Shown piece by piece: positions 46,091 through 59,243 of a stretch of 64,000 bases of DNA (position 1 is the first letter of the stretch; each line of letters begins with the position of its first letter). Under the pieces are notes generated by a model. That model was given only the letters and a program-made list of their open reading frames with translations. It was not told the origin of the DNA and made no database searches. The DNA is taken from assembly GCA_035041965.1 (NCBI GenBank), contig JAPYMA010001039.1:83575-147574 (forward strand). Direction: 5' to 3'. The translations under genes were made by a program, and so were the position numbers. This DNA is from Anisakis pegreffii (taxonomy: Eukaryota; Nematoda; Chromadorea; Rhabditida; Anisakidae).

Positions 46091-48426
46091 CTGGAATTGA
46101 GGGAGCCACTGGTGGTGCTACCATCGAGTTTCCGATGGAATGCGTCCAACGAAATTCTCATCACTCCACTCGGCTCAACCAATCATCTCGTCGATGTCCA
46201 TCTACATGTCACTGCCGTTGATATGGCAAAAACTGTTTATATGCGCACACTTCAAGCTAAAGTACCTGGTAAATAAGTATTCATATCTATTGTACTATAT
46301 TTGCAGCAAGATTGAATATTGCGAATTGTAAGACATATTAGGAACATTTATTATTGAGAATTAATTCAATTATGAGCAATTAAATTGATATCATCAAACG
46401 ATTGCAGTAGATTCATCAAAAATTTCCACTCGACAGCAAATAGCACAATATCGAGTGACTTCACTTAAAAAGCAGTTAAGGTTCTACAGTGTCCGTAAAA
46501 TTTGATGTGCCTGGAGAGAAGTTGAGATCGAGGAAATATCATCTGATGGTGCAAGTTGAAAACGATGAAAAATTCGAGAGCATCATTGCCGGAAGACCTG
46601 ATGTACGAATGATTCGTGTAATAACAGATAAAGCGGTTTATCGACCTTCCGAAATAGGTATGTTTCGGGATTGGTTCGATGACATTCAGCAGCATTCAGT
46701 CGGCGAGAAGGAATGCACAGTTGAATAGTTGACGACGAACCATTGTTAAGATGAATGAATGCAATTCGAATATCCTCAAAAACTTCGAACATTCCTCATT
46801 CTCGACTTACTACTGCAAAACTGCAAAATTTACTCGTAATCCAGCAGTGGGATGAATAAATTCTCATTGAAACGCATGTTGTATGGTGTAAAAATGATTG
46901 CATTTTGTTGATTTCAGTTCATATCAGAGCAATTCCAATAAAAGAAGATGGTAACTTATATCTCGGAGCAATTCAATTCAGTTTAGTGGTAATCATTTAA
47001 ATCGTTTTTTTTTGGGTGTTCATTGCTTGTGGCTTATTCCGAAACGTTCGTTGAACGTTGAACAATCAGATGAAACGATTGAGTGGGTGAGAACCGATAG
47101 AATGATGACCTGATTTGTGTGTTTCAATGACAATTCCTACACTTCATTGAATATCACTTTGAAATGAATACTCTGCTACTAATCAGTATTACCAATTTCG
47201 TTCAGTCACACATTCAAACTGCCCCACTTGATCCTAAACTTTGTTCCACTTTGTAAAAATAATCGTTACAGATCTAGCACAAATCTTGTTCAAAATATAT
47301 GACCAAAATAAAAACAAATAAATGCTTGAGTAAGAAAATACTATAAAGTACTTCTGTATCCTATTCAGAATCCGGATGGTTTTGAACTGATCAAAAAATC
47401 GAGGCATGCTAAAGGTCGTTTCATTACAACTGAATTCCAACTTCCTGAGCACTTAAATTTCGGCGAATGGGAAATCGTTGCGAGAGCTTTGGAAGATTTA
47501 CCACAAAATTCTTTCAGTGCTTCCTTCGACGTGCAAGATTACGGTTCGTTGCTTTGAGTGATCATATGAAAATTTGGAAGAACTGAACTGAAATGACAAA
47601 CTCCCAATTATAGATCGTATATGTACGTGATTTGCTTATCGTTAGATACTTCTGATGGATCAATTCTGAAGTTGAGTTCCAAGGTCAACATTCCGAAGGG
47701 TTCTGCGATTAGTAGTGCTCAGTGCAATGAGGAAATAACCGAGAAAGATAAGCCTTCAATGGCGAAATATATAAGTGAAGCAGGTTGAACGAATCTATTG
47801 TAAAATCCACCCATACTAAGCTGCTTCTAAGCATCCAAACCCATTTCAGTGATGATTTTCTTATTGCAGTTCTTCCATCGTTTCGTGTATTTGTGACGAT
47901 CAACGAAACCGATCAGTGGGACGTGCATCTGGTTACTGTTATTGCTAGGTTCGTGATTCAAATACTTTGCATTAATGTCACTTTCAGGTATCTCCTAGTA
48001 GGCACATTTCATTCATTTTTTCAGAACTAATTAAACTGGGAGAATTTCGAAAAAGGATCCTCTAAACGCATATAGATTGATGAGATTTGAAAGAGGACAA
48101 CTCTGAAATATTATTATTATTATTGCAGTTATCTCACTCAACAAGTTATTGACTGCTAACTGAAAATCTAAGGAATACTTTAGGTATGCTCATGGAACAG
48201 CAGTTTCTGGGAATATTCTCTTGGAATGCGAACCTATCGATCACACTTCCACTATACGACAGTCGCACAATGAGCGACACCAACTTGTGCAAGCTGAGGT
48301 TAGTGATCGTGTTTGGAGTGCGTTTATTAGTCTGTAATATCATTGAAACTTTGTTCTTTCAAATCAAAACTTGTTCAATTCTTACAGCGTTCTTATGGTA
48401 GACTCTTGCCGTTTATTTGCATGTAG
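46091..48426 (+). CDS. alpha-2-macroglobulin / thioester-protein-like gene, N-terminal MG domains only
   Basis: Exons in phase: 46091-46268, 46481-46657, 46918-46988, 47369-47543, 47646-47783, 47870-47948, 48184-48298, 48388-48426. Family hallmarks: PLVVLPSSFRW (MG1 start), ITDKAVYRPSE followed by VHIRA (the T-D-K-x-x-Y-x-P-G/S-E signature between MG1 and MG2), NPDGFELI, then DY...VLPSF and ARYAHGTAVSG (MG3). Related secreted proteins trap proteases or tag microbes. The last exon gives RSYGRLLPFICM and a stop. No bait region, GCGEQ thioester motif or receptor-binding domain is visible downstream, so this is a truncated gene, a pseudogene, or its 3' exons were missed; a GT inside TATG|GTAGAC could continue the reading. 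The 5' end (signal peptide) is not established. Convergent with the receptor gene on the minus strand. Confidence 0.75.
47646..47783 (+). CDS. symmetric phase 1-1 extra exon within the macroglobulin gene
   Basis: A 138-base stretch between TTATCGTTAG and GCAG|GTTGAA is open in the frame set by its neighbours and can be included or skipped without changing frame. Skipping it joins GATTACG to TTCTTCC and restores DYVLPSF, the classic family motif. Including it inserts 46 polar residues (SDGSILKLSSKVN... and SAQCNEEITEKDK) between Asp-Tyr and the Val-Leu-Pro. It may be an alternative cassette exon or an intron stretch open by chance. Confidence 0.45.
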
Positions 48427-49700
48427 CATTAATCATGATCATGAAATATTGCGTCAACGCTTACAAGAACCAAAAATGGCAATGTTTTTCTTTATTAGCG
48501 TTTTACTTGCGTCGTTAATTCTTGATTATGATCAATGAATCGCACGATTTTGGTAACTCAAAAAGTGTTTGTATAGCCGAACAGAAGGCCACCTGAACTG
48601 ACTGATTGATTGATTGATTGATTCATTCATTCATAATCAGACTTAGCGCTTATTTGTGCACGCATTGAATAATGCAACATGGCACACAGTAAATCAGAAA
48701 GCAATCATCAGTTATTTTACAATACATAATTAACAGTAATTAACATTTGGAGCAAACGAATCGAACACTTTTTCTCGAACGATTCATTCGTCTTAATTCT
48801 TCATCGAATGATGATCGATCGATTGAAAATTAGTAAATAGATTTGTCTCAGTTACTCTTCAAAAACTTTTTCACAGCTTCATTTATGATTCCTTGAACTT
48901 TGCTCTTTCCATTCGATCTCTTTATCTGACTAAAGTGAATTGATTTCATCAAATATTCATCCTGCTAAAAATGTTTTGAATGCGTCGCGTCACTATCATA
49001 TTAGATGTCAGCCATGATGTCAGTTCATCAAATTGATGAGAATTAAGTTCACATATGCAAATGCACTTTCCGAACACATGTGTTTTAATACATCTGGAGC
49101 GGTGCTTCTCATAGGGTGGTAAATCAGCCCATGAAAGATAATTTAGGGATTTCCGAAGGGTTACTAAGGAGGTCGGCAAAGTAATATTTCCAGTTATGAT
49201 GGAACGCCACGGGTATCTAAACTTGATTCGTTCATGGCCATCTTCTTCTTTGTCTTATTTTCTGAGCATCTTTACGTCGTCTGGGCCTAAGCAAAAGTTC
49301 ACTGCATCCTTCATTTTCTTGAGTGAATGAACTTGCTAATAAATTTCAATTTTTTACTGCTGGCGAATATTTTTCTCATTGGTTTCCGTTGCTAGTTGCT
49401 GGCGTTCATATTCTTTCTGCATTTGATGAAAAGTATCAAGAGTATTCATTTCATTCTAGGAAATCAATTTCTTTCACGCCATCGAAGAATTTCTAGGCCG
49501 GTTTTTAACTTACTCTTGTGTGGAAATAGTAAGTTGTTGTAGCGGGGGAAAGGATGGGGGGAGGGGAGTAATGATGGCCTCCCAGATCATCGAAGGGAGC
49601 AGTGGAGCTGTTAAGCATTAGAATCACTGATCCGGAGGATAAACAGTTCTATTTTAAGATCGAAAGGAATGAACATAACAGAGAAGTTGTAGGTATTTAC
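48427..49700. other. intergenic / 3' regions between convergent genes
   Basis: No clear exon. The C-terminal exon of the minus-strand receptor should lie here or further left, but no candidate stands out; the minus frame at 48949-49179 is possible. A TGAT tetranucleotide hairpin lies at 48602-48640 and a G-rich strip at 49544-49565. Confidence 0.45.
48602..48640. repeat. (TGAT)n microsatellite forming a hairpin
   Basis: CTGATTGATTGATTGATTGA runs into TTCATTCATTCATAATCAG, so the ends CTGATT and AATCAG are complementary. Confidence 0.7.
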
Positions 49701-52700
49701 GTAGCACATCCATAAATAATTGGATTGATTAAGGAGTTAACAATGATGAGATCTTCAAGAAGATGACCTCCGTTATCGCAGGCCCAGGTGAAGAAGTCAT
49801 AGCTGATGAATCTTGATGTGCTGATTATATTGTAAGGCAACCAAAGTGTTATATGAGCAGCAATAATAGTTAAGGATATGACGAACACTTTCGAACGTAG
49901 TTGATGTTGCCAGAACGGCAGAGATGGCTGCCTCCTTCGCATGAATAAATCTGCACAGTTTATCGTTGGGGACCGCCATCTCTGGAACAGTAACATTAGT
50001 CGATTCATGAACAATTCTGCCTTATTTCCAATGAGACTGCTTTCTGGTACATCTACCTCCTTGTAAGTTGAGATGTGTTAATGAAAGTAACCTGTCCAGT
50101 CGCTGAACTGCTACGAAGTGCATCATACCAATCACCCGACTTATACTTCAAATTGTCTCTTATGTAATCTAACGATGGACTGGGACCAGATCTTGAACGC
50201 CTTATCTGCAACTCAATGGTCCGTTCAAGCTATTAACCACTGACAGAGGATGCATTCGAAATCAGTGAATTCATATTACATACTTTTCCGAGAATATGAG
50301 TAATGCCATTGGAGGATCAGTTCATAGAATGAGAAAAAGCTTTTGAAAAAATACATAATTTAGATGAGGAATCTCTGAAATTCAACAGTATGAAGATTAG
50401 GGATCGAAATTAGAAATGAAAACAAGTGACAGTTGATGAGTACGCTGTGATTTTGAGTTGGAGTTGAGAAGTGTCTTTTGCGGATGCATTCAACAAAAAA
50501 CGATCGGTTGTGTTTGTTGAGATGTAATTGTTGACATGAGTGTTTATACCGAACTGAGCACTCTTTTATCTCAGCGCACAACAGTTGACCCTTGTCCAGT
50601 GAGATCCTCTCCATCCTGAATTTTGTCCTTCTTTGAATGTATATTCATCCTCACAAAAAGCCAGCCTTCATCAGTAAATCATCCCTATTCCTTACAAAAA
50701 TCTATCACTTCATTACACACTCTCATCATTCACCATCTGCGCATTTCCTTTTAATTCATTACAAACATATAATTTATTCTCCAATAATTATTCTTTCATT
50801 TTTCGTCACAATTCCGTTCGTTATCAGCAATTACTGACAAAAAGTTCTCGCCAATTTACTTGTCTATGCTTTTTTCATTCGTTCTCAATCTGCATCATAC
50901 CAATAAAATAGTATTTTTCTATTGTGGCAACTAAGCATGATTTTGACTGCGTTATAAATTTTTCAAAAGCAGTAATAGAGTTGCCAACAATACCGACTCT
51001 TTTAGTTAGTGCATTCTTTCGATCTTTCGCAGTTATTTGCTCTTTTCAAAAACGAATGCTCTTTAAATGCCTTTATTTTGTGAGGAATGCGAACATATGC
51101 TGTGGAAGCATTTTCTGTCGTTGTAATCGAGAAAGAAAGCTTTAAGATCAGAAACATTGAAGGAAGATAAATTTGATAATTCTAACACTTAATTAAAGAT
51201 TAACCGCATTCATAATTAAGAACTCTTTTCCTGCAGCCATAATGATGTCTTTTTCTGGCAATATTCTTAATCGTCCTAACGTTTCATAATCAACTTCGCT
51301 GCATGATGTCATGAAATTGAATTTTGCGCTATTTTGGCAACAGTTGCTCTTTTCTTCCATAGAATAATTCCATGAAATACGCTGCACGCTTTCCTCAGCG
51401 ACTTCCAAATACTTAATTGGTAACATATTCTATTCACAACGTTCGTTCAACTGATTCATTCGCTACACAAAAGTAATCATTATCGTGCATTTTTGAGTAT
51501 TCAGCCGTGCACGTCTCATATTTTCTTGATGAGTTTTCCTATTCTACGTCTTTTAAAACTGAACTGACAAACAACAAACAATTCGGTGCAAACATTCTCT
51601 CGACTGACGTTCGCTGAACGATGTCTTTTATAATCTGTGAAATTCCAGTGTTTATCATTCTGATGACTGATAATTCAGCAGTTATCAGTTGACGATGCAT
51701 ATAGAAGCACATGAGGGGAGCAAAAGGAGAGCAGAATGATTACTGTGCTCACAAGGAAAGGTCACGAACTTAAGCTGGCGTTTCGTGATGAGATACACAT
51801 CATATTGTAGAGCTTCTCGAGCTGATCATGAATGTGTAAGAAAATTTTGCGAAACACAAACGGGAGGTGAGATATTGTCAGATTATACGCTGTGAATGTT
51901 CAAAGGTGATCAGACACTGTAGCTGATTAATGATATCAACAGAAACTACCTCTGATCTTTGCTCAACATTCCAGTTATCTTACACTTAGTCATTTCATTC
52001 AGAATTTAGCTATATTCCGTACCGATTGAACGACATCGAAGAGCCGCGTTTTGATTGTATCATTGATGACTTTCAATGACCAACTTTTTAAAGCATCGAC
52101 TTAAGACATCAGATTCAAGAGTGCAGAAAGTTGTTCTAGTAAACAGCAAGGCCGCTCATATACAGTTAATTGCAATCAACAAGATTCAATAGTTTTGAGA
52201 GTGAATTGGATATTCAATACTTAGAAAGCAAAGGAACTGATGAAGGTGAACCTTAAAGGCGGTGCTGAAGGTTGTCTATGTCTGACATTGGATTGTGAGG
52301 TGTGTAAACCTGGCCGACAGGTGTAATGTAGAATTCGAATAACAATCAGAACGTATGACAATGACAGTAATAGCGATGGCAGCCACACCACAAGTGCTTG
52401 ATGTATTAATTCGTAGATCATCTGAAGGCGTTCGAATGCGGCTGACGAACGACCCTGATGAGTAGCTATCTGCAACATTTTATAATGTCAGGCTCAGTGA
52501 TTCTGTACTTACGGTTTGCAATTGAAATGTTGCATTCATTATTGCCTGCCTCATGCTTACAAGTCGTTTTTTGAACTTATGCAGACGATACATACACCTA
52601 CGGAAATTCTCTCTGAATTTCGATCATCCACCACCTGTTGCACAACAGAATCGCATGCACACATATGCTGCACACTTCAACACACCATATTTGAGCAATA

Positions 52701-55606
52701 TTTTGCGGACTGATATTCACGAACACACTCGCTTATTATCAATTGATTCTTGATTTTAAATAGTGCTTTTTTTGTGACCGAATGAGCGATATTCGTTGAA
52801 AAAAATGAGTAAAGTTCAACGAACCGAAAAGTTGTTTTTCAGTTTCATTCGCATAAGCGACCTTATGAATGCACAATGTACTTTTTTGAAGGAGACTCAC
52901 AACGTAAATAAGCTGCTACTCATGGAAATTTGCACCATTTCGATTGAATAACAACGCGATGAATACGACACTCATCAGTGAGATAGAAATGCCGTTTAGG
53001 GAACTAACCTCCCATATAGTGCTGCACTGCATCCAATCAGCAGTCACTTCAATCGTTGTCCACACATAAAATTGAGGTGCACTACAAATACATGCGATTA
53101 TCCATGCTATCAATAACATATACCGCACTCGTCTTACTGAAGTTGCACCTGCAATTCATATTCGTTTAATTCAACACGGATCTTATACAAATACATCAGT
53201 GAGCTTAACCTTACATATAATGAGAATAGCGTAATTGCGTTGCCGTGCATTTTAGTGGATCAAACTGAAAATTTTTAGTGGATCAATCAGAAAAGTGGAT
53301 CAAACTGAAAGTCACACTTCAGATAATCAAAATCTTCACACAATCTTCATTTCATCACAACATTAGACCTCATCCCATGTCTTCTTCTGATTGTGTGCTA
53401 TAATTTGAAGAGAGGTAGTTTTTGTAACCTTGAATATGACTCGTATAAACAACTTTGAGACGATCAATGCCTATCGCGACAACAACATTCGAATTGCTGT
53501 AATAGGTGAATGCCGAGAGAAATTGGTAGATTTTACAACTCGCTTCACCGAATGGCCATTCATACGTGAATAGCCAAACAACCTGGAATTGAACTTGAAC
53601 AGTGAAATCAAACGTTCCTATGAATATTCAATTAATTTCTGTTTTGTATTGTGAGGTGTTGTCGAGTCGTATGAATTTTATAAATCTAGATCTTTAATGT
53701 TTTTTTTGGTTTTGAGTGAGGGATGTTTGATGAATTTAATGCTGGACGTCGATTAGGAAGATACTGTCGTATAATATCCTTGCTCGATGGATGATGCGAA
53801 TGTGTTCGTTTCTTCATTGACTGAGGCAGTGAAGAGGGTAACATTCCATTTATGTACATTGTTATCAACATTGAGGAAGTCAGCATGAACGAATAGGGAA
53901 TCAAGAGCATCACTGAGTGAGGGATGATTCAATGTAATCTACGATTCGTCTCATTCTTCTTCAGAAAACGAATTCATCTGCGAGATATCCTACTTAATGA
54001 TATTCTGGACCTTGCTTATGGTTAGCATTTGATAAAAATCTCTGAGGAAAGTTGAACAATGCCGAACGAGTGTTCTGAAAAGAGAATTCCTAATTTTGTT
54101 AATTTTGTTATCAATCTATCGACTTGTTGCCAATAACAAGCCTATTGTTAAATAACCGAATCCATTCGTTAATTGTGTTTCTGCTTGGATTTTAATAATT
54201 TGAATCAAAGCTTCAGTTTATCGGTAACGCTTTTGGGATTAAGAGTAACAGATTAATGAAATCAGAATAGGATAGAGATGTATTGAATGAGGAAAATTCG
54301 GATGGATAAGCGAGCATTCAATTTATGTTTAAATCGGTTTTTAAGTAAACAGTTATAAAATGTAAAGAAAGATGAAATGAAGCGATTCAATTTTATTAAA
54401 ATCCATTCCCAAATTTAGTGAATTCAAGACGTAGATTCACGTTTACTTTATTTAGTTTCGAAATTAACGACACTCAAAACGAATGAGGAATGCATCATGA
54501 AAGGCAAAATGAATGGTTGTTAAGTCTAAAAAGTGATGCTTCTTTCTAATGCGTGCTAGAGGAAACGTTGCTTTTTTATTCATTCAATATTCAGATGAAA
54601 AGGCCTATGAGCTTGAATGAATTCGTTTGAAAAATCGGCTACGAATGAACTTGCTGACAATGAAAAATCACGAAATCTAACCACATAGTTTACTTTATGT
54701 ATCAGTCAATGTTCACGAAAGAATGCAAAGTGATGCTCAAGGTGAACGAATGCTAATTTCCGTACTATTACTCAGTAACATCACAGTTTAATTATATTCA
54801 GTTAGCTAATATCACCAAATCGTTTCAACTAAATAAATGCGACGGAAGGAAATCTTAAACGAAAACTGATGCAATAATCGAGAATTATCATTTGAAGAGT
54901 GTTTGATCGTATAAGTGCATAATGAAATTGAACGAGGCGATGAGAATGGATGAATGAAGCGATGAGAATGGATGAATGAAGCGATCAAATCAACTGAATG
55001 TATACCTTGCCGAGTGCATGAACCAACAAAATGGCGAAGTCAGTAATACATAAATTGAGTTGAAACAATGTGAATGAACTGATCTGATACGGACCCGAGA
55101 GGAAGTTGGTTTTAGCCGTTGGCGTTCTGAATGCATAATATGTATTATTTCAAAAGCTCATCTAGTAGTTTCATTGCATGCAATTCATTGATTCATCTTT
55201 TCCATATTATTGACATTCGATAAAGTAATTTCCAATCTCCTTTATTTTACTCAAGAAGACTGGATTCCATTGTTTAGAACAATTGATAACTGCAGAGAAT
55301 TCTTGCTGCAGCTGTTTCTTTAAAACTGAACGACAGTTTCATTATTCGATGGTATGTACGCAATGCTTCGACACAAGAATGCAATTTCATGCCAACTCGC
55401 GACAGAATTTTGAGCCTTTGAAGTGATAACATTTGAACTGCTTGAATAAGAACAACTAGGTGCACTAACCTGGAATGACGTATAATTTGCATGAATCTGA
55501 TGATATTTAATAGAGTGCCAAAGACGATAATCACTGAAAGGAAAGCAATCTCTACGGTATCAATTGACAGTCGCGTTAAGGGCTGCACATCGCTCGTTTC
55601 GTTCAT
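49701..55606 (-). CDS. rhodopsin-class neuropeptide-type GPCR (GnRH/AKH receptor-related), C-terminus open
   Basis: Minus-strand exons in phase: 55606-55470 (start, N-glycosylation site NETS, TM1), 55078-55006 (TM2, LNLCITDFAILL), 53582-53429 (ECL1 with WPFGEASCKI, TM3, IGIDRLKVVY), 53148-53009 (TM4), 52469-52287 (TM5), 49981-49701 (intracellular loop 3, TM6 with LWLPYN, TM7 with NSLINPIIYG). About 320 residues to the end of TM7. The TM3 cysteine, the D-R-L variant of DRY and NPxxY identify class A. The W..xxxWPFGEASCK...FYYSNS layout resembles nematode gnrr receptors. The join between TM5 and TM6 is ambiguous: donors at 52287 (phase 0), CCAG|GTTTAC (52310) or one further down are possible. 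The exon after TM7 (phase 2) was not found. The ATG at 55606 lies right after an acceptor-like GTGCAG, so an upstream exon is possible. Confidence 0.8.
49982..52286 (-). other. receptor intron between TM5 and TM6 exons
   Basis: 2.3 kb with no second gene recognised. A 77-codon minus-strand frame at 51193-51426 (with SVQRISWNYS and ETLGRLRILPEKD) is unassigned; it could be a skipped intracellular-loop exon, but I see no motif to support this. Confidence 0.4.
53252..53312. repeat. short degenerate tandem repeat AGTGGATCAAACTGAAA
   Basis: Three nearly adjacent copies of a 17-base unit, the middle one changed to AGTGGATCAATCAGAAA, inside a receptor intron. Confidence 0.7.
53583..55005 (-). other. 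receptor intron between TM2 and TM3 exons
   Basis: 1.4 kb. A minus-strand frame at 53686-53913 begins with a hydrophobic segment (MLLIPYSFMLTSSMLITMYI) and then a basic tail. It is preceded by an AG and looks like an isolated membrane helix, but it would insert an extra helix between TM2 and TM3, so I do not include it in the receptor. Confidence 0.4.
54937..54980. repeat. 22-bp tandem duplication
   Basis: GCGATGAGAATGGATGAATG plus AA is present twice in direct succession, next to the TM2 exon of the receptor gene. Confidence 0.8.
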
Positions 55607-58600
55607 CCTGCACAATAAATTTAGTATTATTTGCTCGTATCCATTCTGTTGCGGTACACTAATCTCGTTTGCGCTTTCATTTTACACTCTACTGTCTAAT
55701 GATCGTCTGGACAGGGCAACCATCTTTTTTTACAGTTACGTTCGTGATCATAATGCGTGATCATCAATCGCAAGTCCAGTTCACTACTGCTCTGCAAAAA
55801 CAGCATTTGTATTCCAGTCCATTTATAGTTCCAGGGCGTTCTGGCTTTTCTATTGCGGTTAGTGTTTAACTGTTTCTTAAGTGATTCATTATGAATGATC
55901 GCAACGAGGCTTCCTGATTAGGACACTTGCTGATTCATCGAATAGGACACTTCTTGATTCAAAACATATTTCAAGACATAACACGACAAAACATTCACTC
56001 TTCTTGATCATACGACTATCTCCCTTTAACACTTACTTTTGTGAGCCGAACACGGTACCGGCATAACAAAACAACATCTCGCAAGAGAAATTCCACACAC
56101 CAACGATTAACGATTGAACTTCCACACACCAAAAAAAACTCAAATCGTCATTCTACAGCGCTTCTGCGCATAGCTCACATGCTATATATGACTGACGTAT
56201 CTGATGATGGAGTGTGTATAGCCAATGAGTTAATGAGTTACGATATCGTTCACGACTACTATTTGAGGAACTGAATGCATAACGTGCTTATGCGGCAATG
56301 AGAACAGGATTACGCAGTCATTTTTTTGATTCGGTATAGCCAATGATATTTTTTGATTCGGTATAAATTCGGTATATCGCACAGTAAAGTCTACTTTACA
56401 AACTCACAACATTACTTTGATCGAATGGGACTCTCTATGGCTGTAAAAAGTGTTAATCAAATCGTGAGCTTTCTTGAATTTTTTTACTTAGTTAGTGCCA
56501 AATTCAGAAAAGATAAATCAAAGATAAATCAAAAAGATAAATCAAATAAATGAAAAGATAAATCAAAAGTCAAGAAATATTGCAATAGACTAATGTTGGA
56601 AGCGAGTTCATTGAACGAACACTTCAAACTTGCATTAAGACTACGCTTACTAGCGATGATCGATTGCGTTTGATTTTCAAGTGAAATATTAATTAGATAA
56701 CGCTTGATGACAGATCAAAAGGTGAGCATGCAGTGAGGAAATGAAGATAATGTAAACGAATGAAACGTTCGATAAAGAAATAAAATGAATGCAAGTTAAT
56801 GACTAATGATTCGGTTAGATGTAGTGGTACGTTGGCAGCATATTTATGAATTGATAGTAGAGTTTGGCTGTTGCTGCTTAACTGTGTTGTGCATATGAAA
56901 GAGGACTGAGCCAAAACATTGCGCATTGATAAAACGTTTGAAAGGTCGATTGAAACTGAGCACTAATATAGATTAGTTTATTAATTTGTTTGATGAAACA
57001 CAAAACAACTGTGAATTGTATCTTTGAGTATATTCATAGTAAATTGCATGGTTGCATCGTTGCGTAATGAGTAGGAAGTGTGTCTATAACAGATTCAAAT
57101 GAATTATGATGATTTAAGATGGTCGCTATTCGCTCTTCACAAATGACGATACACTTCATTGACATTCAACAATTCAAATGAACTTCTCAAGCGTGAAACT
57201 GCACTCTAGGGATAAGTTCTGTCTATTTTGAAGCAAATCGAGAGCGAACATGGCAAAAAATTGAACTCCACAATAGGAATTGATGTTTCTCTCTGATTCT
57301 AGTATGTGGTTTTTAAGAGCATAGTTTCAAAAGTGCTAATGCTATGTTGAAGTAGACTGAAAGGCATATTGCGATGAAGAAATGCGGCGTTTGTTCATCA
57401 TTTCGTGCTTTCTTTTCTCGTAACGCTTCTAAAAAGTTGCAATAAGTTGACATAAAAACAATAAAGCTACTTAAATTTCACTAGCCGTAGGCAACTGCTT
57501 CGAGAGTCGAGTTCTTGATTTAACCGGATATTTTTAACGCACGTGTACAACTGATTAGTGACAATCGTATTCATGTCTTGAGTTCTGCTCATTGCGTCGC
57601 ATGGAATATCTTAACAGGATTCTTGAAGTGACACGATGGTAATATAAATAAGGACTTTCACTTCAGCGAAAGTTTTTTTTGTCAAATTCAATTCTAAGGC
57701 ATTCATCGAAAGAGGTGAACAAAATTTAAAAATTTTCCCTAAAGTATCGCTTTATATGACTGTTCAGTCGTAGCTATTGAGTAGAAGATCGAAGAATGAA
57801 TACAGTCAGTTGTCTGGATTTGCAATCATAGTGAATGCGAAGTGGCGTTAGCAACGTGCTTGCTCATAGAAGTACTTTTTGTTGCACAGTGGGTTGACTA
57901 GGCAGCGATTAAATAAAGTTACACGATCGAAGAGAACAAGCACAATACTCACATGAAACGGATCGTTTATGAAGTTGAGGGTTTGCGTTTCTTAATCAGT
58001 AAAAGGTGAATTAAGTGGACACAAACACTGTAATTTTCACATGAACTATTGCTACAGGTGTGAGACTAATGTAAATGAATGCATCAAGAATGCACCGTTC
58101 GGCAACAACATCGATTATTTAAGACAGAAGAAAGTTTTTGAGAATAATACAACTATGCCTGATAATGCTTAACCCATAGACATTATTGACTGTACAAACA
58201 TCGACAGTAAATGAATATTAAGTGAAAATTTAGCTCGAGCAGAGACTAAAATGCGAACGCGGGCAGTATGATAGAAAGTTGGAGAATCGCAGTTGGAGGA
58301 TGTGTTAGGATGAGTGAAATTTTGCCGATGAATGAGAGCGAAGATATAATGTGCCTTATCGGATATTAATATTTAGAGGAAATATTTATTCAACTGTTTA
58401 CTTTCGTAAGATAACTGAGGGATTAATAAAACCATCAAAATGGGTTTAGTGAGAGTGAGCGATACGAATGCAAATAAGTAATGAACTCGTCGTTAAAGAA
58501 CGAATGGTTTCAATGATTATTTTCATTCGATTCATCACAAAATAAGATTCGTTAACATTTGAAAACACCAACAATCGCAACTTATCTATCGAATTCTCCT

Positions 58601-59243
58601 TGTTTTTGTAATATCAGTTCAGTTAAGCACAAAATCAAAAACCACAAAAAATTCCGGGAATCACTTGATGAGAGAATCAATGGAAAAACGATATCCTTTG
58701 ACGTCTTCTTGGGCGTTTTTTTTTTCTTTCAGAAGTATGAAGATGTGCTATTTAAATTGACAAAACAGCCTTTGAGAAGATGTTGTGTTTCCTAGGAATG
58801 CAATGATGCCAATATTAAAGAGAAATTCTCAATCCAATGAAAAACCATCTGTTGTTTGTGATTTCTGATAATGAAGTGCTCATTGAACACAAAAAGAGAC
58901 TTGAAATCAAGCCGAAAAGTTCTATGAGTCTGATGGTTCATCTGTTATATTTGTTTGGAGGATCTCATCTCTTGACGTCTTGTTGAGCATTTTTTGAGCG
59001 TTCACGAGTTCATTCGCTAAACACTAAAGATGTCGATATGAAAATGGATTCCGATGAATGATTTTGAAGATTATACGTATGCAGCCGAAAGGATAGAACT
59101 AACTAGGGGATGCGATAAACTTAATGATGAGCGTGGGCGATGCTAATATGATGTTAACTGCGTTCACTATCTCGATATGCGTCGTCGACGTTTCATCTTT
59201 CGTATGGAAATATTTGAATGGAGAGTTGAATTGCAATTACTCG
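55607..59243. other. non-coding region upstream of the receptor
   Basis: No gene recognised in 3.6 kb. It includes paired short repeats (TAGGACACTTGCTGATTCA near 55,918 and a near-copy about 25 bases on; TTCCACACACCA twice at 56,090-56,135) and an AAAGATAAATCA tandem at about 56,514-56,570. Around 59,006-59,024 GAGTTCATTCGCTAAACAC resembles 59,532-59,550 inside the palindrome arm, so the repeat family may extend leftwards. Confidence 0.5.
56514..56570. repeat. AAAGATAAATCA short tandem repeat
   Basis: Four copies of an AAAGATAAATCA-like unit with variable spacers of 0-6 bases. Confidence 0.75.

Noticed and set aside
53686..53913. Hydrophobic frame as an extra receptor exon
   Set aside because: It would add a helix between TM2 and TM3 and break the phase-0 join that works without it.
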